Assembly: GCF_000350225.1 (NCBI RefSeq)
Contig: NW_005179300.1
Coordinates: 77,158 to 141,157 of the forward strand
Direction of reading: 5' to 3'
DNA from: Chondrus crispus
Taxonomy: Eukaryota; Rhodophyta; Florideophyceae; Gigartinales; Gigartinaceae
DNA length: 64,000 nt
A model generated the notes under the pieces. The model ran no database searches and was not told the DNA's origin. It saw nothing but the letters and a program-made list of their open reading frames with translations. The stretch's first letter is position 1, and every line of letters begins with the position of its first letter. The position numbers were made by a program, and so were the translations under genes. This document shows, in pieces, positions 1 to 10,441 of this stretch.

Positions 1-314
1 CAGGCCACGTTTCATTGTCGTCATGCGAAAAAGCTCTGCCCGTGACTTTGATCCCAACCATGCCACAGTAAATCGAAACAGTCATCTACTGTCTGTCTGT
101 CATCAACATACAATGGACATGCGATTGCGTTCAGTTGATCAGCTTTTGACCCTGGAAATTGCAGACACGTAAAATGCAGCCTTCTCGTGCTTTACTGGTG
201 TGTTTGCGCACTCGAAGCTAGACTAGTCGTCATGGACATCCCAATATTGCTTTCCTGCTCAGCCCAGATGAGAGCTGAGGTACGATGATTACGCATTACG
301 TCCCTTTCACTGCA
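1..314. other. Left-edge sequence downstream of TAF4
   Basis: I see no gene or clear repeat here. It is the 3' flank of the minus-strand TAF4 gene and probably holds its 3' UTR and polyadenylation region. Confidence 0.4.
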
Positions 315-3300
315 TCAACGGGATGCATCTAATCGTCCGTACCATTTATACAAAGCATAACTCCTTCTAGTGGTTTGTTCTGACTCCATCAAGAAAAGGC
401 AATCCTTCAGCGTAAGACCGTACTTTCTTTTCTTCCTTCTTACCGCAACTATCCCTTTAGGTAGATGTGATCTATTAGTTGTCTCGGGTCCCCCCATCTT
501 CAGTAACCCTTCGTGCTTCCTGTCAGTTCTGTCTAATTCATCCGTGCGTCGCTGAATTATCCCACCGGAAACATTCCTTGTCGGGAGAGGCGGCAGTATG
601 GAAGTGATGTTTTGTAGCTTTCCAGATCCTTTGATTAACGGAAGCAACGCTTTTGAGCTACCTAGAGGTTTCTCAAAATTTGCCTTTCGACGCATCTTCT
701 GAATTCCAGCTAATACACCAGAAAGCGCCTTCTTGTGATTGTTGCTTGTTTCTAGACTCTTTTCGCGGGCAATTCTTGCTTTTCGCCCGGCCTTAGAGGC
801 CACAAGTCGGGGTGTCTTGTCGTTTTCTTCTCCTATAACCATCTTGGAGACCCTCATCGCCTCAATATCCGCTAATTCCTTCTTTTTCTTTAAGCGAAGC
901 TTCGCTTTCTCATCCAGAGACCGCTCCTCTTCTTCAAACAAGCGTCCCAACTTCTCGCGAACAGTTTCATCGGGCACTGCCGTGGTCCACAGATCCTTGT
1001 CGGCATCGACACGAACCGAAGAAGCTACTTTTAAAGATTCTAAAATGCTCTTCAGTCGCTCACACACAGCTAGTGAAATTATCTCCATTGCGTCTCTTGA
1101 GACACTTTCTTTCAAATGGTTGCGCCTAGCAGCTGCTTTTATCCTTTTACCTAACGCGTTTGCCGTCAGCAGAAGGCCGTCATTGTAGCCAACAGCCTCC
1201 ATGTCCCCATCACCAGCTGTTTTTTCATCATGAGCAAGAAAGCTTTCCTCGTAATCCAAGTCGACAACATTTCCCAGAAGAGCAAGGTCGTCAGCAACAC
1301 CCCTCGCTGCCTTCGCATGACTGTTTGATCTGATTTGAATGTTAGTTATTGCTGAAGTATCGGCGTTCCTATTGCTGGTTCCAAATACAAACCGTGCTTT
1401 CCCGTTCTTTGCTGTTGTTTGTCCTTTCCTGGGCATACCTTGAGCCGACATCGGTAAAGTCGAACATCCACTTCCATTCTTTGACAGAGGCGTAGAACGT
1501 TTTCCCGCTCTCGTACCCTCTCTGATCGTTTTCGAGCTTTTCTTCGTTCGTTTTGTGGGACCAATGCCATCTGAGGCTCCACTATTGTCTAACAATCTCT
1601 TTCTATCTGTCAAAAGCGGTCTAAACTGACCTTCCGCATGGTGCGATTCCAATTCTGAGGTATGACGTTTTTGCTCTGTGCAGGACGTTTCCTCGAAGCT
1701 ATTGTGTACAGTTCTGAAAGCCATAGGACGAAGAGGCAGCTTCCCTTCATTAGAATTTGTAGGAGCTTTTCGCAGATCCTTCGAATCGACTCGGCATGTC
1801 TTTTCCGGTATCGAAGATGGATACAGACTCTGCAGATGGGCAATATTTTCAAGCCCTGAGCCGATACCATGCACATCGATAAGCTCTTTCTCACTAGTCG
1901 GGGGAGGTGGGACACTTACAGAAGTCTGGTTCATCGCCGGCGCAAACTGTGAATGAGATGCTTTTCGTTCTTCATCCTTTTTGTCCGCGAAGATCTCTGC
2001 TCGAGTCGCTTTTCTTGCAAGAGCCTGTTCACTCCACGAGAGATTGTTCCTACCTGATTGTATATTTCTCAAACTACCTTGCAAATGAGTTCCATCCGCG
2101 AAGTGTGGGTATGGATCCCCTGGACTGGAAGCTGCCAGGTTTAGCGCGTTCCCATCTCTCTTAGCGTTTACTGGGAGTTTTAGGGGTAACCCAAGATCGG
2201 GATCCTGAGTTCCTGTCCCTGAACGCCAGGATTGCACAGGAGTTACTATTGGTCTCGGGGCTGTTGTGCTTTGCACATCAAGATGTTTCTCTCGAACTAC
2301 CTGCATTGTTTGCTTCGGTATGAGGGGCGCCTGTTCCTGTTGTACGAATATGGCATCCGTGCCCGCCGTCGATTCATTCTTCTGTTGCAGTAATGCTTTG
2401 TACCATGTCTTAAACTTAGTAATGAGGTCGAGCTTCGCGGCATGTGGGCAACAGCTGCGAACAGATTCGGAGACTAACTCAAACACGTTCCCCGCCCGCA
2501 TCTTTCTTGTGTTCCACAATGTTAAATATTCGTGCAGGTCATAGCGAAGCTTCTCTTTCGCTTGCGCTCTCATGGGATGACCCTGCATGAATTTATCCTG
2601 AGTAGCAACCGCAAATTGGCAGAACAGGACCATCATCCTCCGCGATTGGGACGGAATCGATTTGCGAGGCCCTCCCTGAATGAGACGGGTAGAAGTTTGC
2701 TGTGGTTGTAGGTTTTGTTTACCATATTTCGGGACTGGTTCAGGCTTCAACGTTGACTCCAGAGATGGTCTTTTGCTGTCTTGTGTACTATTCAGGTGCT
2801 TCGAAACATCTACGCGTGAAGATGGACCTACGCCCATGGACCGTTGTAGTCCAACTGGAGAAGTCAATTTCGGAGACCTAGATGGGGGATCGCAACTGGA
2901 TCCAGAGATGACGGGGTCCAGGACCCCAAGCTGGCCTCCTCGCGCTGGAGACGTTGAAACTAGATGCGCTTCAGTTTCTCTACTTCCCCAGTTTCCTGAT
3001 GAAACTGCGGCGTTCGATGGTTTTGGATCACAGCACACAGGAGCGACTTCCAGAGGTGGCATATGAGTGGAAGCGGCGCGAGAGAAGCCACCAAGCATCA
3101 ATGTGGGGACATCGTGAGGAGGAGTTCGACTTATTTCTTGTGGAGGATGCGTGCTGGGGTTTCTGCTTGTCTCAAGAAAATGCACCAGTTGGTCAAGATG
3201 GGCTCCTGCGTTTCCCACAACCTTCATTGTGTGCAATTCGCTGGGATGACCTGGCAGAGCACCCTGGTTCGACAGAGGCACGGATGATAGTGCAGGGACA

Positions 3301-3398
3301 GCGGCTGACGCGGGCGGGGAAAACGCGGAATCGCTGGGCACGGAGACTACCCTCGGCTCGAGAGTGGCGAGAATTTCCGCCATGCTCCGGTCATCCAT
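315..3398 (-). CDS. TAF4: TFIID subunit TAF4
   Basis: This 1027-residue single-exon protein is a TAF4-type subunit of the general transcription factor TFIID, a nuclear complex that helps load RNA polymerase II at promoters. The identifying part is the C-terminal third. A histone-fold-like stretch from about residue 737 contains LGKRIKAAARR followed by ISLAVCERLKSILESL. A charged helical region rich in Glu, Lys and Arg comes next. The last residues, around LTLKDCLFLMESE, match the usual TAF4 ending. A second helical block lies near residues 250-340, before it a long Ser/Pro-rich low-complexity region. I cannot decide whether that block is a TAFH-type or another domain. The start is the first ATG (MDDRSMAEI). 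Its 5' end faces NDUFS4, 510 bases away, so the two could share a bidirectional promoter region. Confidence 0.85.
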   Translation of the reverse strand: MDDRSMAEILATLEPRVVSVPSDSAFSPPASAAVPALSSVPLSNQGALPGHPSELHTMKVVGNAGAHLDQLVHFLETSRNPSTHPPQEISRTPPHDVPTLMLGGFSRAASTHMPPLEVAPVCCDPKPSNAAVSSGNWGSRETEAHLVSTSPARGGQLGVLDPVISGSSCDPPSRSPKLTSPVGLQRSMGVGPSSRVDVSKHLNSTQDSKRPSLESTLKPEPVPKYGKQNLQPQQTSTRLIQGGPRKSIPSQSRRMMVLFCQFAVATQDKFMQGHPMRAQAKEKLRYDLHEYLTLWNTRKMRAGNVFELVSESVRSCCPHAAKLDLITKFKTWYKALLQQKNESTAGTDAIFVQQEQAPLIPKQTMQVVREKHLDVQSTTAPRPIVTPVQSWRSGTGTQDPDLGLPLKLPVNAKRDGNALNLAASSPGDPYPHFADGTHLQGSLRNIQSGRNNLSWSEQALARKATRAEIFADKKDEERKASHSQFAPAMNQTSVSVPPPPTSEKELIDVHGIGSGLENIAHLQSLYPSSIPEKTCRVDSKDLRKAPTNSNEGKLPLRPMAFRTVHNSFEETSCTEQKRHTSELESHHAEGQFRPLLTDRKRLLDNSGASDGIGPTKRTKKSSKTIREGTRAGKRSTPLSKNGSGCSTLPMSAQGMPRKGQTTAKNGKARFVFGTSNRNADTSAITNIQIRSNSHAKAARGVADDLALLGNVVDLDYEESFLAHDEKTAGDGDMEAVGYNDGLLLTANALGKRIKAAARRNHLKESVSRDAMEIISLAVCERLKSILESLKVASSVRVDADKDLWTTAVPDETVREKLGRLFEEEERSLDEKAKLRLKKKKELADIEAMRVSKMVIGEENDKTPRLVASKAGRKARIAREKSLETSNNHKKALSGVLAGIQKMRRKANFEKPLGSSKALLPLIKGSGKLQNITSILPPLPTRNVSGGIIQRRTDELDRTDRKHEGLLKMGGPETTNRSHLPKGIVAVRRKKRKYGLTLKDCLFLMESEQTTRRSYALYKWYGRLDASR

Positions 3399-3908
3399 GA
3401 TTGCGAGGGACGCGTCGGCAAGTTAAGGGATGTGTATAGATGAATAAGGCAATGGTCTTCTTAGCTTCTTTGCTTTTCTGGGATGGACTTTGTTCTGCTT
3501 TATCTTTCTTTGTTGGGACGGCTGACAAACGGGATTCTTAGAGGCAGAAGTAGTCGCGCAGCAATTCGGGCAGCTAGCATGGTCGTCGATGTCACCGAAT
3601 ATTAGCCAGGAGGGAACTGACCGAAACAGAGTGAGGGCATGTGTGCATATGAGTGTATCGTAGGAACTTGACTATTTAACATAAAATATTCAATTTTATT
3701 ACGGAAAATATTTCCATGGCATGACAGCATTGTGCATAACTGGTCGAAGAGACATATCTTTGCATTGAATTCCCTGTGGACCACTCGGCATCCACACAGG
3801 TCCCATGTGCTCTGCGGTCCACATCACCACCATAGTCAGCACAGCGTTTATCCGAGTCTTGGAGACCGTTCCCTTCGCGCTGCGTCTCGTTTTTTACAAA
3901 GCCAGAAG
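3399..3908. promoter_or_regulatory. Divergent intergenic region TAF4/NDUFS4
   Basis: The 510 bases between the two divergent start codons presumably hold both promoters. I see no convincing TATA box or repeat, and short open frames in it do not resemble proteins. Confidence 0.4.
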
Positions 3909-4606
3909 ATGTCACTTTCAGGATGGCGAGCATCCATGACGCGTTTAGCCCCGATGGCGTCTCGCCAATTGTCCTCGTCACGGGACGCTAGCGTCAATGT
4001 TCTCTCCGGTATCCCCGACAAGCATGCCGCTCGTCGCGTCCGGATTCACAGGCCAGCGAAGTGAGTAAACCACAAATTGTCTTCTTTGCGTTCCTTCCGT
4101 TCATGTTATGCATATTAATCTAGAGACTGACCTGCGGAGCTTGTGTGCGCTCTCAAAGGGTTGCGACGCAACAGGGCAGAGGCGGCCTTACCCAGATGTG
4201 GCGGCTGCAGTTTGAGAAGATCGAAGGCGATGATCGATGGACAAACCCACTTATGGTGCGTCATTGAAATTCAACATGATATCTTGCATCCCGTGCCGTT
4301 GCGTTGCAGCGGCAGATTGTTTGAATACAAAGAACTCTAACATTATTCCTGCATTGATCATCATGGTTTTGTTTCTTCCATGCAAAGGGATGGACAAGTA
4401 CTGGAGATCCGCTGTCAAACATGGGAATGCCTTTCCCAACTAAAGAAGCTGCTATGAAATATGCAGAGCGCAACGGGTATGAGTACAAGGTTATAGAACC
4501 AGAGGAGGAGAAGCAACAAGTGCGGAAGATTGCCCCTTTCAAACGCGCGATGGTACATCACTGGCGTCACGAAGCCCCAGTATATGAAGGCGACGGCGCC
4601 AAGTAG
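3909..4606 (+). CDS. NDUFS4: Complex I subunit NDUFS4 (18 kDa, AQDQ), three exons
   Basis: This gene encodes an accessory subunit of mitochondrial NADH dehydrogenase, which stabilises the NADH-oxidising arm. I join three exons: 3909-4060, 4159-4255 and 4388-4606, giving 155 residues. The joined frame restores the family core: VRIHRPAK, then VATQQGRGGL, then RWTNPLMGWTSTGDPLS, then FPTKEAAMKYAERNGYEY. The introns are 98 and 132 nt, start GTGAGT and GTGCGT, end in AG, and contain CTGAC and CTAAC branch-like sites. The start at 3909 gives an N terminus rich in Arg and Ser with few acidic residues (MSLSGWRASMTRLA), as expected of a mitochondrial presequence. An earlier AG would extend exon 2 at its 5' side, but that breaks the family alignment. 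NDUFS3, another complex I gene, lies about 4.3 kb downstream on the other strand. Confidence 0.9.
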
Positions 4607-5354
4607 ATCAAGAAAAACATGTCGCGACTTTGCCCATACACCTGATGTCTCTCTTGCCGCATAGCAATGCGACTTCGACCCTGAAACGTCGGGTGTTCGT
4701 CGATGCTAGCATTTCGTAGTCTCGCGGTCGCCCTAGAAGCTTTCACTCATGTAAGCCCTAGATGGAACCGAGTGACAAGCCGTGTGGTTTTGCATGTTTG
4801 AGTTCTCAGAGCTCGAGAAGCATCATTGGTAGCGGCTTGAACAACGTGCAGCAAGCGATCAATGTTTTTACAGGACGGGAAGGACATTGTGAAGGCGACG
4901 GGATCTTTTGATTGTAAAGGGATCCTACTTTTCGAAAGACGTGTATCTCTCGCGCTTACACACGGGAGGCAAATTTTTGTCGTCGTAGTAGATGCCAAAC
5001 TGATGGAAACTTGTCAAGGTAAGGTTTATTTTATACATGAACAGGCTGTCGTTTCTTTGCCCTGTCCAAAACGAATGGTACAGTCATTACCTTGGAGGCC
5101 TGGGTCAGATTTTAAAAAAAAAGTTTCCGAAGTCCAGAATGGGGATTGGCGCACATCTGTTGACAGATATGACATCATAAAGACTCTAGGTTCACTTGGC
5201 AAGTGTATCGAAGCCGCATTTTGTTGCTTACGATGGCCGCATCAGATCGGCCATCGTCCAGTAGTTAGTTGAGGTAAAGTTCGTAAACCAATCCCATTGA
5301 TACGGCTTGTGCCGAATACTCGAGACTCAAATTAAGAAGCTAGATCTAGGGCTT
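4607..5354. other. Convergent intergenic region
   Basis: The 748 bases between the 3' ends of NDUFS4 and the RabGGTase gene hold no recognisable gene. The open frame at 4862-5272 has no family resemblance. This is the longest convergent gap in the window. Confidence 0.4.
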
Positions 5355-6425
5355 TCACGTTTTGCGCAGATGCCGATAATAACCGCGCCGCAATGGATCC
5401 TAATTTGACAATAGTTTGGAGATAGAAGGTTTCGTTAGCTTCCAAGCAGGTCAACTCAATATATCAAAGATGGAAATTGGGTCTTGACAACTTACAATCT
5501 TCTCAAGAAGGTCAAGGGCCTCAGTGGTTTCGGATTGCCTACCTAACTTGGTAAGGATATGTACTTTGGTCTGCAAAGCGTAACGAGCGTTCTTTTCAAT
5601 GGAAAGGAGTTCTTCACATGCTGCCAATTCTTCTTCGAGCAAGCCGTCAACAACAACAGCTTTGTTGCCTCTAGCCGGTGCACCAGCTAGAAGCCAGCGA
5701 TGATAAAACCATGCTGACTGAACATCAGGCTCTGTATAAAATGCTTGTCTTACAAACTGCAACTCATCAGAAAGGAAGATGTTAGGTCCTTCGGAATGGA
5801 TTCGCGGAAGCAAAACGCTTCTGTGATGCCATGCTGAATAGTTCGCAAAATCATCATTGATCTTGCCCTCAACAAATTCTAGCTCTTGTCTCCACATATT
5901 CTCTTCCTCTCCTGGCGACTTGGACTCAAGAATAGAACGCACGCGCATGCGATGTGCCCAGCCGTGGAAATTGCGACCGTCTTTAGAAAGCATATACGCA
6001 CTCAACCTCTGTTCCTCTTTCAAAGATGCGTCCCTCAAACCTTGGGACACCTTCGACATGTGTTTTCGATCAGAAAGAAGCCAAAGGCGGTGCTGCCACG
6101 CTGGATATGCCTTTGGGTGTCTCTGAAGTGCTAGAGATGTTAGCTGCAACTCTGACTTCCACTCATCGTCAGTTAGAGATGAAGATTCACTTTTTGCGAT
6201 AAGAATCTCTCTCCGAAACGCCCATAAGGTGTACTCATCTGGGTTTGATTCGATAGCTCGTTGAACAACACTGTATTTCTTTTCAAACTCTTCATCAAAA
6301 ACAGATTGCTCCGGATCATTTCGAATGACCAATGCCCTGCGTATCAAACCCGCTTGAAATATGGACCTTTCTTTGTCCTGCTCTAAAGCCTCTGCGCTAG
6401 GGCGAGCACGCCTCACGCCATGCAT
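5355..6425 (-). CDS. RABGGTA: Rab geranylgeranyltransferase alpha subunit, two exons
   Basis: The product is the alpha subunit of type II geranylgeranyltransferase, which with its beta subunit attaches geranylgeranyl groups to Rab GTPases in the cytosol. Prenyltransferase alpha repeats are clear: PKAYPAWQHRLWLL, NYSAWHHRSVLLP and QSAWFYHRWLL. The uninterrupted frame would stop at 5451, but a GTAAGT donor at 5495 (minus strand), a CTAAC site near 5436 and an AG at 5401-5400 define a 96-nt intron. Joining 6425-5496 to 5399-5355 gives 324 residues ending IDPLRRGYYRHLRKT, which looks like the DP-R-YY ending of alpha subunits; the unspliced ending does not. There are no leucine-rich repeats or Ig-like insertion of the kind seen in animal forms, so it resembles the short yeast Bet4 type. 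Confidence 0.87.
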
Positions 6426-7213
6426 AGCTTACTGTAGATGAGACAATCGGCGCGAAGCTCGGCGGCAAAGAGAAGATGGTACATTCCCACTTGCCAAGCG
6501 CCCCATTCGAGCAGGAGGAGACAAACGCTCACGATATGTTTGGGTACTGTACCTATTGCGTTTTCCTGAACGTATGATTTAGATCTAACACTGAGGGCTA
6601 AGTGTAATGTATGATAGGCAGTGCCTACAGTACCAGGGTACAATATTATTCACCGCTGCGCCGGAACAAATCATCCCACTGTAAGAGGACCATTTGCCGG
6701 AACAAATCATCCCACTGTAAGGTCCCCTTACAGTGGGATGATTTGTTCCGCAGTACGTGTACTGTCCAGTAAACATGCGTCAGCCTGGAAGGCCCATGAG
6801 TGACGTTGTTTTAAGTACTGCTGGACTCGCATGCTGAATTGGCGAAAGATGCAGTCGAATCGCCGCAGTTGGGCATCCTAACACCTCTCCGTTGCACATC
6901 CGCAGGATAGCGACATCTCCTCATCACATCTCACTGCGCGTTGGAGCCTCACAGAGACTTAAATTTGTGGCAAGTGGGCTTTTCCTTGCAAGGCAGGTTC
7001 TGCTCCGTCATACTACGCATTGCAGTATCCATCTTGTACTGAAAATTTCATACGACTCGACATCTTGCCAGCCAAGGCGAAGATATTGAAATATTTGGCG
7101 ATAGAATGATTGACGGGGAGGACAAAGCTCTACGGTATATGAAGGAGTGAAAGAACTTGTCTTTTGCATATCGCTGTAGTCTCTCTGTGCAAGTCAACTC
7201 GCATTCAAGTGCG
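6426..7213. promoter_or_regulatory. Divergent intergenic region RabGGTase/SMP gene
   Basis: The 788 bases between two divergent starts contain the hairpin repeat described separately (6663-6749) and several TACTGTA-like words, such as GTACTGTAC at 6544-6552. No gene is visible. Confidence 0.4.
6663..6749. repeat. Triple repeat forming a perfect hairpin
   Basis: A 23-base unit starting GGAACAAATCATCCCACTGT occurs directly at 6663-6685 and 6699-6721 and inverted at 6727-6749. The second and third copies, extended by one base pair, form a perfect 24-bp stem with a 3-base loop (6723-6725). All three copies are identical, which implies recent origin or selection. It could be the remains of a fold-back element or the source of a small hairpin RNA. 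Confidence 0.8.
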
Positions 7214-8749
7214 ATGATTTGGTTGTTGATTCTGGTGGTCCTTGCCTATTATTCGTACCGGGTTCTTTACGCGCAAAACCATGTCCATGAAGCGACAAGA
7301 CATCCACACAGGGCGGCCCTTCCAAAAATCAAACCAGTGCAAGTGCCGGTAACCACCACCCTCTCGCCTAGAGACGAGATTGCCCGTACTGTGGAGAGTC
7401 TCGACTGGTGCAATGAGATCACTCGTATCTGTTGGCCACATATCGGAAAGATCGTTGAGTCTCACCTCGCTCCGACAATCGAGCCGTTGATTAATCTTTA
7501 TTTGCCGAAACCATTTTCGAAGTTCAAGTTTATGAGCGCAAGTCTTGGCAAAGACCCTTTGAGGGTTGACAGAGTGACGGTGCACCGGCGATATAAGAAC
7601 TCAATTGCACTTGACCTTGACGTCTCCTTCATCGGATCACCAAATATGTCAATGAAGTGCGCTCCGTTCCACGCGCCGTTTGGGGTCAAGGAACTGAAGT
7701 GGAGGGGGAGATTAAGCGTTCTGCTGCGACCGCTTATTCCCACTCTGCCGCTAGTTGGAGCTGTCCAAGCAGCAATGATTACGCATCCAGAGGTCGACAT
7801 GGATTTCACGGGCGTAGCTGATTTCGCTGATTTCGGTCCTGTTGAAAAGATTGTTCGAAAAGTCCTAAGAAACGTCATTGCCTCGATGCTAGTCCTTCCA
7901 AATCGTTTTATATACAAACTCTCTGACACCATTGACTACTTTGATGTGTATTATCCTCCAGCTGGCGTAATTGCCATCGTTATAGAAAAGGGGAGAGGTT
8001 TCACGATTGAAAAGAAGCTGGGAATGATCAAGCAGGTGCCAGACCTGTACTGCAAAGCGACGTTTGGGCTTGAAGATATGAAAACAGATGTGAGAATGAA
8101 CAATTTATCTCCTGAGTGGAACTCGTTGAAACTGTTTATTTTGTCGGACTATGAACAGCCTTTCGAGTTGAAGTGCTACGACAAAGATACTGTGACACGG
8201 GATGACTTGGTAGGATCCCTGTCATTAACAGCGAAAGAACTTCTTACGACGGGTCCAAAATGGGTCCCTCTTGGCGACACTGATGACCGAATTGCGAAGC
8301 ATGGCGAAATTTTTGTTGGTGCGCAACTGTATAAGTTGCAGGATCCGAAGCTGCCAGTACGAGGATACTGCTTACTATCGATTTTAATCAATCGAGCAAC
8401 TAATCTACCACCAGAAACAAAGGAGGTCGCCTGCAAAGTTTGGGTGGGAACTAAATTACTGTTTGAAACCCCGGAGATTACAAAACCATCAGAACCGCTT
8501 CACGGGATTGACCCGACAAACCCTGAATGGAATTTTCATTATGATGTCCTTTGCGATGATACTTCAGAAACAAGTATTGCAATCCATGTGGTTGAGCGTA
8601 AGAAGACTTTGGGTCGATTGACTTTTCGGCCAGATGATTTGATATCTGTGCAAGACAAGACAATAGAAGGAAAGTTCTCCATTGGAAACGGGGCTGAGCT
8701 TCGTGTAAAGGTGATGCTCCGAGGACTTGCGGAAGATTCGATAGCGTAG
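7214..8749 (+). CDS. SMP/C2 domain protein (extended synaptotagmin/plant SYT-like)
   Basis: This 511-residue protein looks like a lipid-transfer tether of membrane contact sites, usually between endoplasmic reticulum and plasma membrane. It starts with a membrane segment (IWLLILVVLAYYSYRVLY), followed by an SMP lipid-binding domain at about residues 60-245 (from ESLDWCNEITRICWP). A first C2 domain covers about 250-370 and a weaker C2-like domain about 382-490. The arrangement TM-SMP-C2-C2 is that of plant synaptotagmins and animal extended synaptotagmins. The frame is open further upstream but only with a TTG, so I start at the first ATG, which puts the membrane segment at the extreme N terminus as in the family. 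It ends 116 bases from the 3' end of NDUFS3, which is convergent. Confidence 0.85.
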   Translation: MIWLLILVVLAYYSYRVLYAQNHVHEATRHPHRAALPKIKPVQVPVTTTLSPRDEIARTVESLDWCNEITRICWPHIGKIVESHLAPTIEPLINLYLPKPFSKFKFMSASLGKDPLRVDRVTVHRRYKNSIALDLDVSFIGSPNMSMKCAPFHAPFGVKELKWRGRLSVLLRPLIPTLPLVGAVQAAMITHPEVDMDFTGVADFADFGPVEKIVRKVLRNVIASMLVLPNRFIYKLSDTIDYFDVYYPPAGVIAIVIEKGRGFTIEKKLGMIKQVPDLYCKATFGLEDMKTDVRMNNLSPEWNSLKLFILSDYEQPFELKCYDKDTVTRDDLVGSLSLTAKELLTTGPKWVPLGDTDDRIAKHGEIFVGAQLYKLQDPKLPVRGYCLLSILINRATNLPPETKEVACKVWVGTKLLFETPEITKPSEPLHGIDPTNPEWNFHYDVLCDDTSETSIAIHVVERKKTLGRLTFRPDDLISVQDKTIEGKFSIGNGAELRVKVMLRGLAEDSIA

Positions 8750-8865
8750 AAGGGCTGTAAAACCATCGTCGCTGATTCGGGGGCTAGAACAGGGAGGAAT
8801 GGGTGCGAAGACATGCGCAGTGTATTAAACTAGGACAAACGTTCCAACTCACTAAGTCTGTTTGT

Positions 8866-9633
8866 TTAGGATGGCGTTTTTTCGGGCTCTTCTATCTGGA
8901 GAGCATCTTTCGGTCTGGTGCCCTCCGGGAATACCTCCCAAGGTGTAGAGTATTCAAAACTGCGGTACTCCTGCGCAATCTCGACGGGTTCTTGGACCAC
9001 TCGCTTCTCGGTGTCGTCATATCGCACCTCCACGTATCCTGATAGTGGAAAGTCTTTTCGCTGCGGGTGACCCTCAAAGCCGTAATCTGTCAAAATTCTT
9101 CGCATGTCCGGATGACTATGGAAGAACACGCCGTACATGTCCCAAACCTCGCGCTCGAACCAATCGGCGCCCTTGAAGATCTTCGTCGCGGACTCGAGTG
9201 GAGTGATTTCATCCACATAAGTTTGAACGCGGATGCGGGCGTTGAATCGTGTAGAGAGCAAGCTATAGACGACACGGAAGCGGTCTTTGCGCTCGGGATA
9301 GTCCACAGCGGTTGCTTGAATGAACCCTTTGAACTGAGAAGAGGAGTGCAACTTTAGGAAGCGCAAAACGCGGATAGTCATATCATTTGGAACCTCTAGA
9401 ACCATCTCAGCACCCATCGGCGAATTTCCACTCTGGATACGCGCAGCTGTAACGGAGTTGGGAAGCATCTCAACGATAGATGCCATAAATGACTTTTGTT
9501 GATCCAGCATGGGACTGCTCAGGGGGTTGGATTGAGCATCACTTGGTTGAGCACATAAAGTGCGGAACGCATTAGGAGATGGTCGTCTTGAAAGCGCGGT
9601 AGCAACCCTCCGGATATTCATCATCACATTCAT
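8866..9633 (-). CDS. NDUFS3: Complex I 30-kDa subunit NDUFS3 (NAD9)
   Basis: This is a core subunit of the peripheral arm of mitochondrial complex I. The 255-residue product carries the family signature: [14 protein letters not shown], then [20 protein letters not shown] and [14 protein letters not shown]. The N terminus ([18 protein letters not shown]) is basic and without acidic residues, as in mitochondrial targeting peptides, so the gene is nuclear. Land plants keep this gene as nad9 in mitochondrial DNA and red algae do not, which fits the proposed origin. It has one exon. Divergent from LSm6 (514 bases) and convergent with the SMP gene. Confidence 0.93.
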   Translation of the reverse strand: MNVMMNIRRVATALSRRPSPNAFRTLCAQPSDAQSNPLSSPMLDQQKSFMASIVEMLPNSVTAARIQSGNSPMGAEMVLEVPNDMTIRVLRFLKLHSSSQFKGFIQATAVDYPERKDRFRVVYSLLSTRFNARIRVQTYVDEITPLESATKIFKGADWFEREVWDMYGVFFHSHPDMRRILTDYGFEGHPQRKDFPLSGYVEVRYDDTEKRVVQEPVEIAQEYRSFEYSTPWEVFPEGTRPKDALQIEEPEKTPS

Positions 9634-10147
9634 TCTGTCCAGTTCGCACGGCTATCTTCTTTGTCACTTTGATGGATATGGTCTCCAAGACTGTGAAGAT
9701 AAACACAGAATGCGGCGCAAAATAGCTGATTGTCGGGCAATGTGCGATCTGATGAGTACCTTGCAGGTGTTGTGGGTGGTCGAGGTGATGCGAAGGGAAC
9801 TTTTTCCAAGGAGGCGGGTTTCTGCTTTTGCAGCCCGCAAACATGGGTTATGAGAGGGCTACTGTGCCCAATCATGGTACAAAGAAAAAGTTCAGATTCG
9901 TTTTAGTCAAAAAAGTCGTCCTTAATACATCCAGATCGTACATTTGTTCAACGTGTCCTTCTGCGGCAAGAATTGCACACATGTGGTCTCCTCCAAAACC
10001 AGCGAGAACCGTGTCTGCATTGCAATTGATACAGCTTCTCCGCATCATTGCAACCTCCCCCACGTTCCCATAGCGGAGAGGACTATCAGGCAGGGGAAGC
10101 TTGGCTTCTTAATCAAAAGGGTTTGCGCTCAAGAAGCTTTCCTAGCC
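9634..10147. promoter_or_regulatory. Divergent intergenic region NDUFS3/LSm6
   Basis: The 514 bases between the two divergent start codons presumably hold both promoters. Nothing else stands out. Confidence 0.4.
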
Positions 10148-10441
10148 ATGGCGACTACCAAATCTCAGGCAGGCGATGAGCGCGGTCCTTCGACATCGGG
10201 AAACCAAAGCCGTGGAAGTACACCGTCAGACTTCTTGAAGGCTGTGCTAGGAAGACCGGTTGTTGTCAAACTCAACACTGCTACCGAGTATCGTGGTATT
10301 CTTACCTGCCTCGATGGCTACATGAACATCGCCCTGGAACAGACGGAAGAGTACGAAAACGGCGAATTGAAGAACAATTTTGGAGACGCCTTCATTCGCG
10401 GAAATAATGTTATGTACATTTCGGCGGGCAGGTCTGCGTAG
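10148..10441 (+). CDS. LSM6: U6 snRNA-associated Sm-like protein LSm6
   Basis: This 97-residue protein is the LSm6 subunit of the heptameric Lsm rings that bind U6 snRNA in the nucleus (Lsm2-8) and deadenylated mRNA in the cytoplasm (Lsm1-7). The Sm fold is nearly textbook: SDFLKAVLGRPVVVKL, EYRGILTCLDGYMNIALEQ (Sm1) and FIRGNNVMYIS (Sm2). A 17-20 residue hydrophilic N-terminal extension rich in Ser, Gly and Thr precedes the conserved core. The upstream in-frame extension is not conserved-looking, so I choose the ATG of MATTKSQAG. One exon. The next gene downstream, the beta-oxidation enzyme, is on the same strand. Confidence 0.94.
   Translation: MATTKSQAGDERGPSTSGNQSRGSTPSDFLKAVLGRPVVVKLNTATEYRGILTCLDGYMNIALEQTEEYENGELKNNFGDAFIRGNNVMYISAGRSA

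Noticed and set aside
4862..5272. Plus-strand open frame of 136 codons between NDUFS4 and RabGGTase
   Set aside because: No recognisable family, lies in the shared 3' region of two convergent genes, and no splice signals support it.
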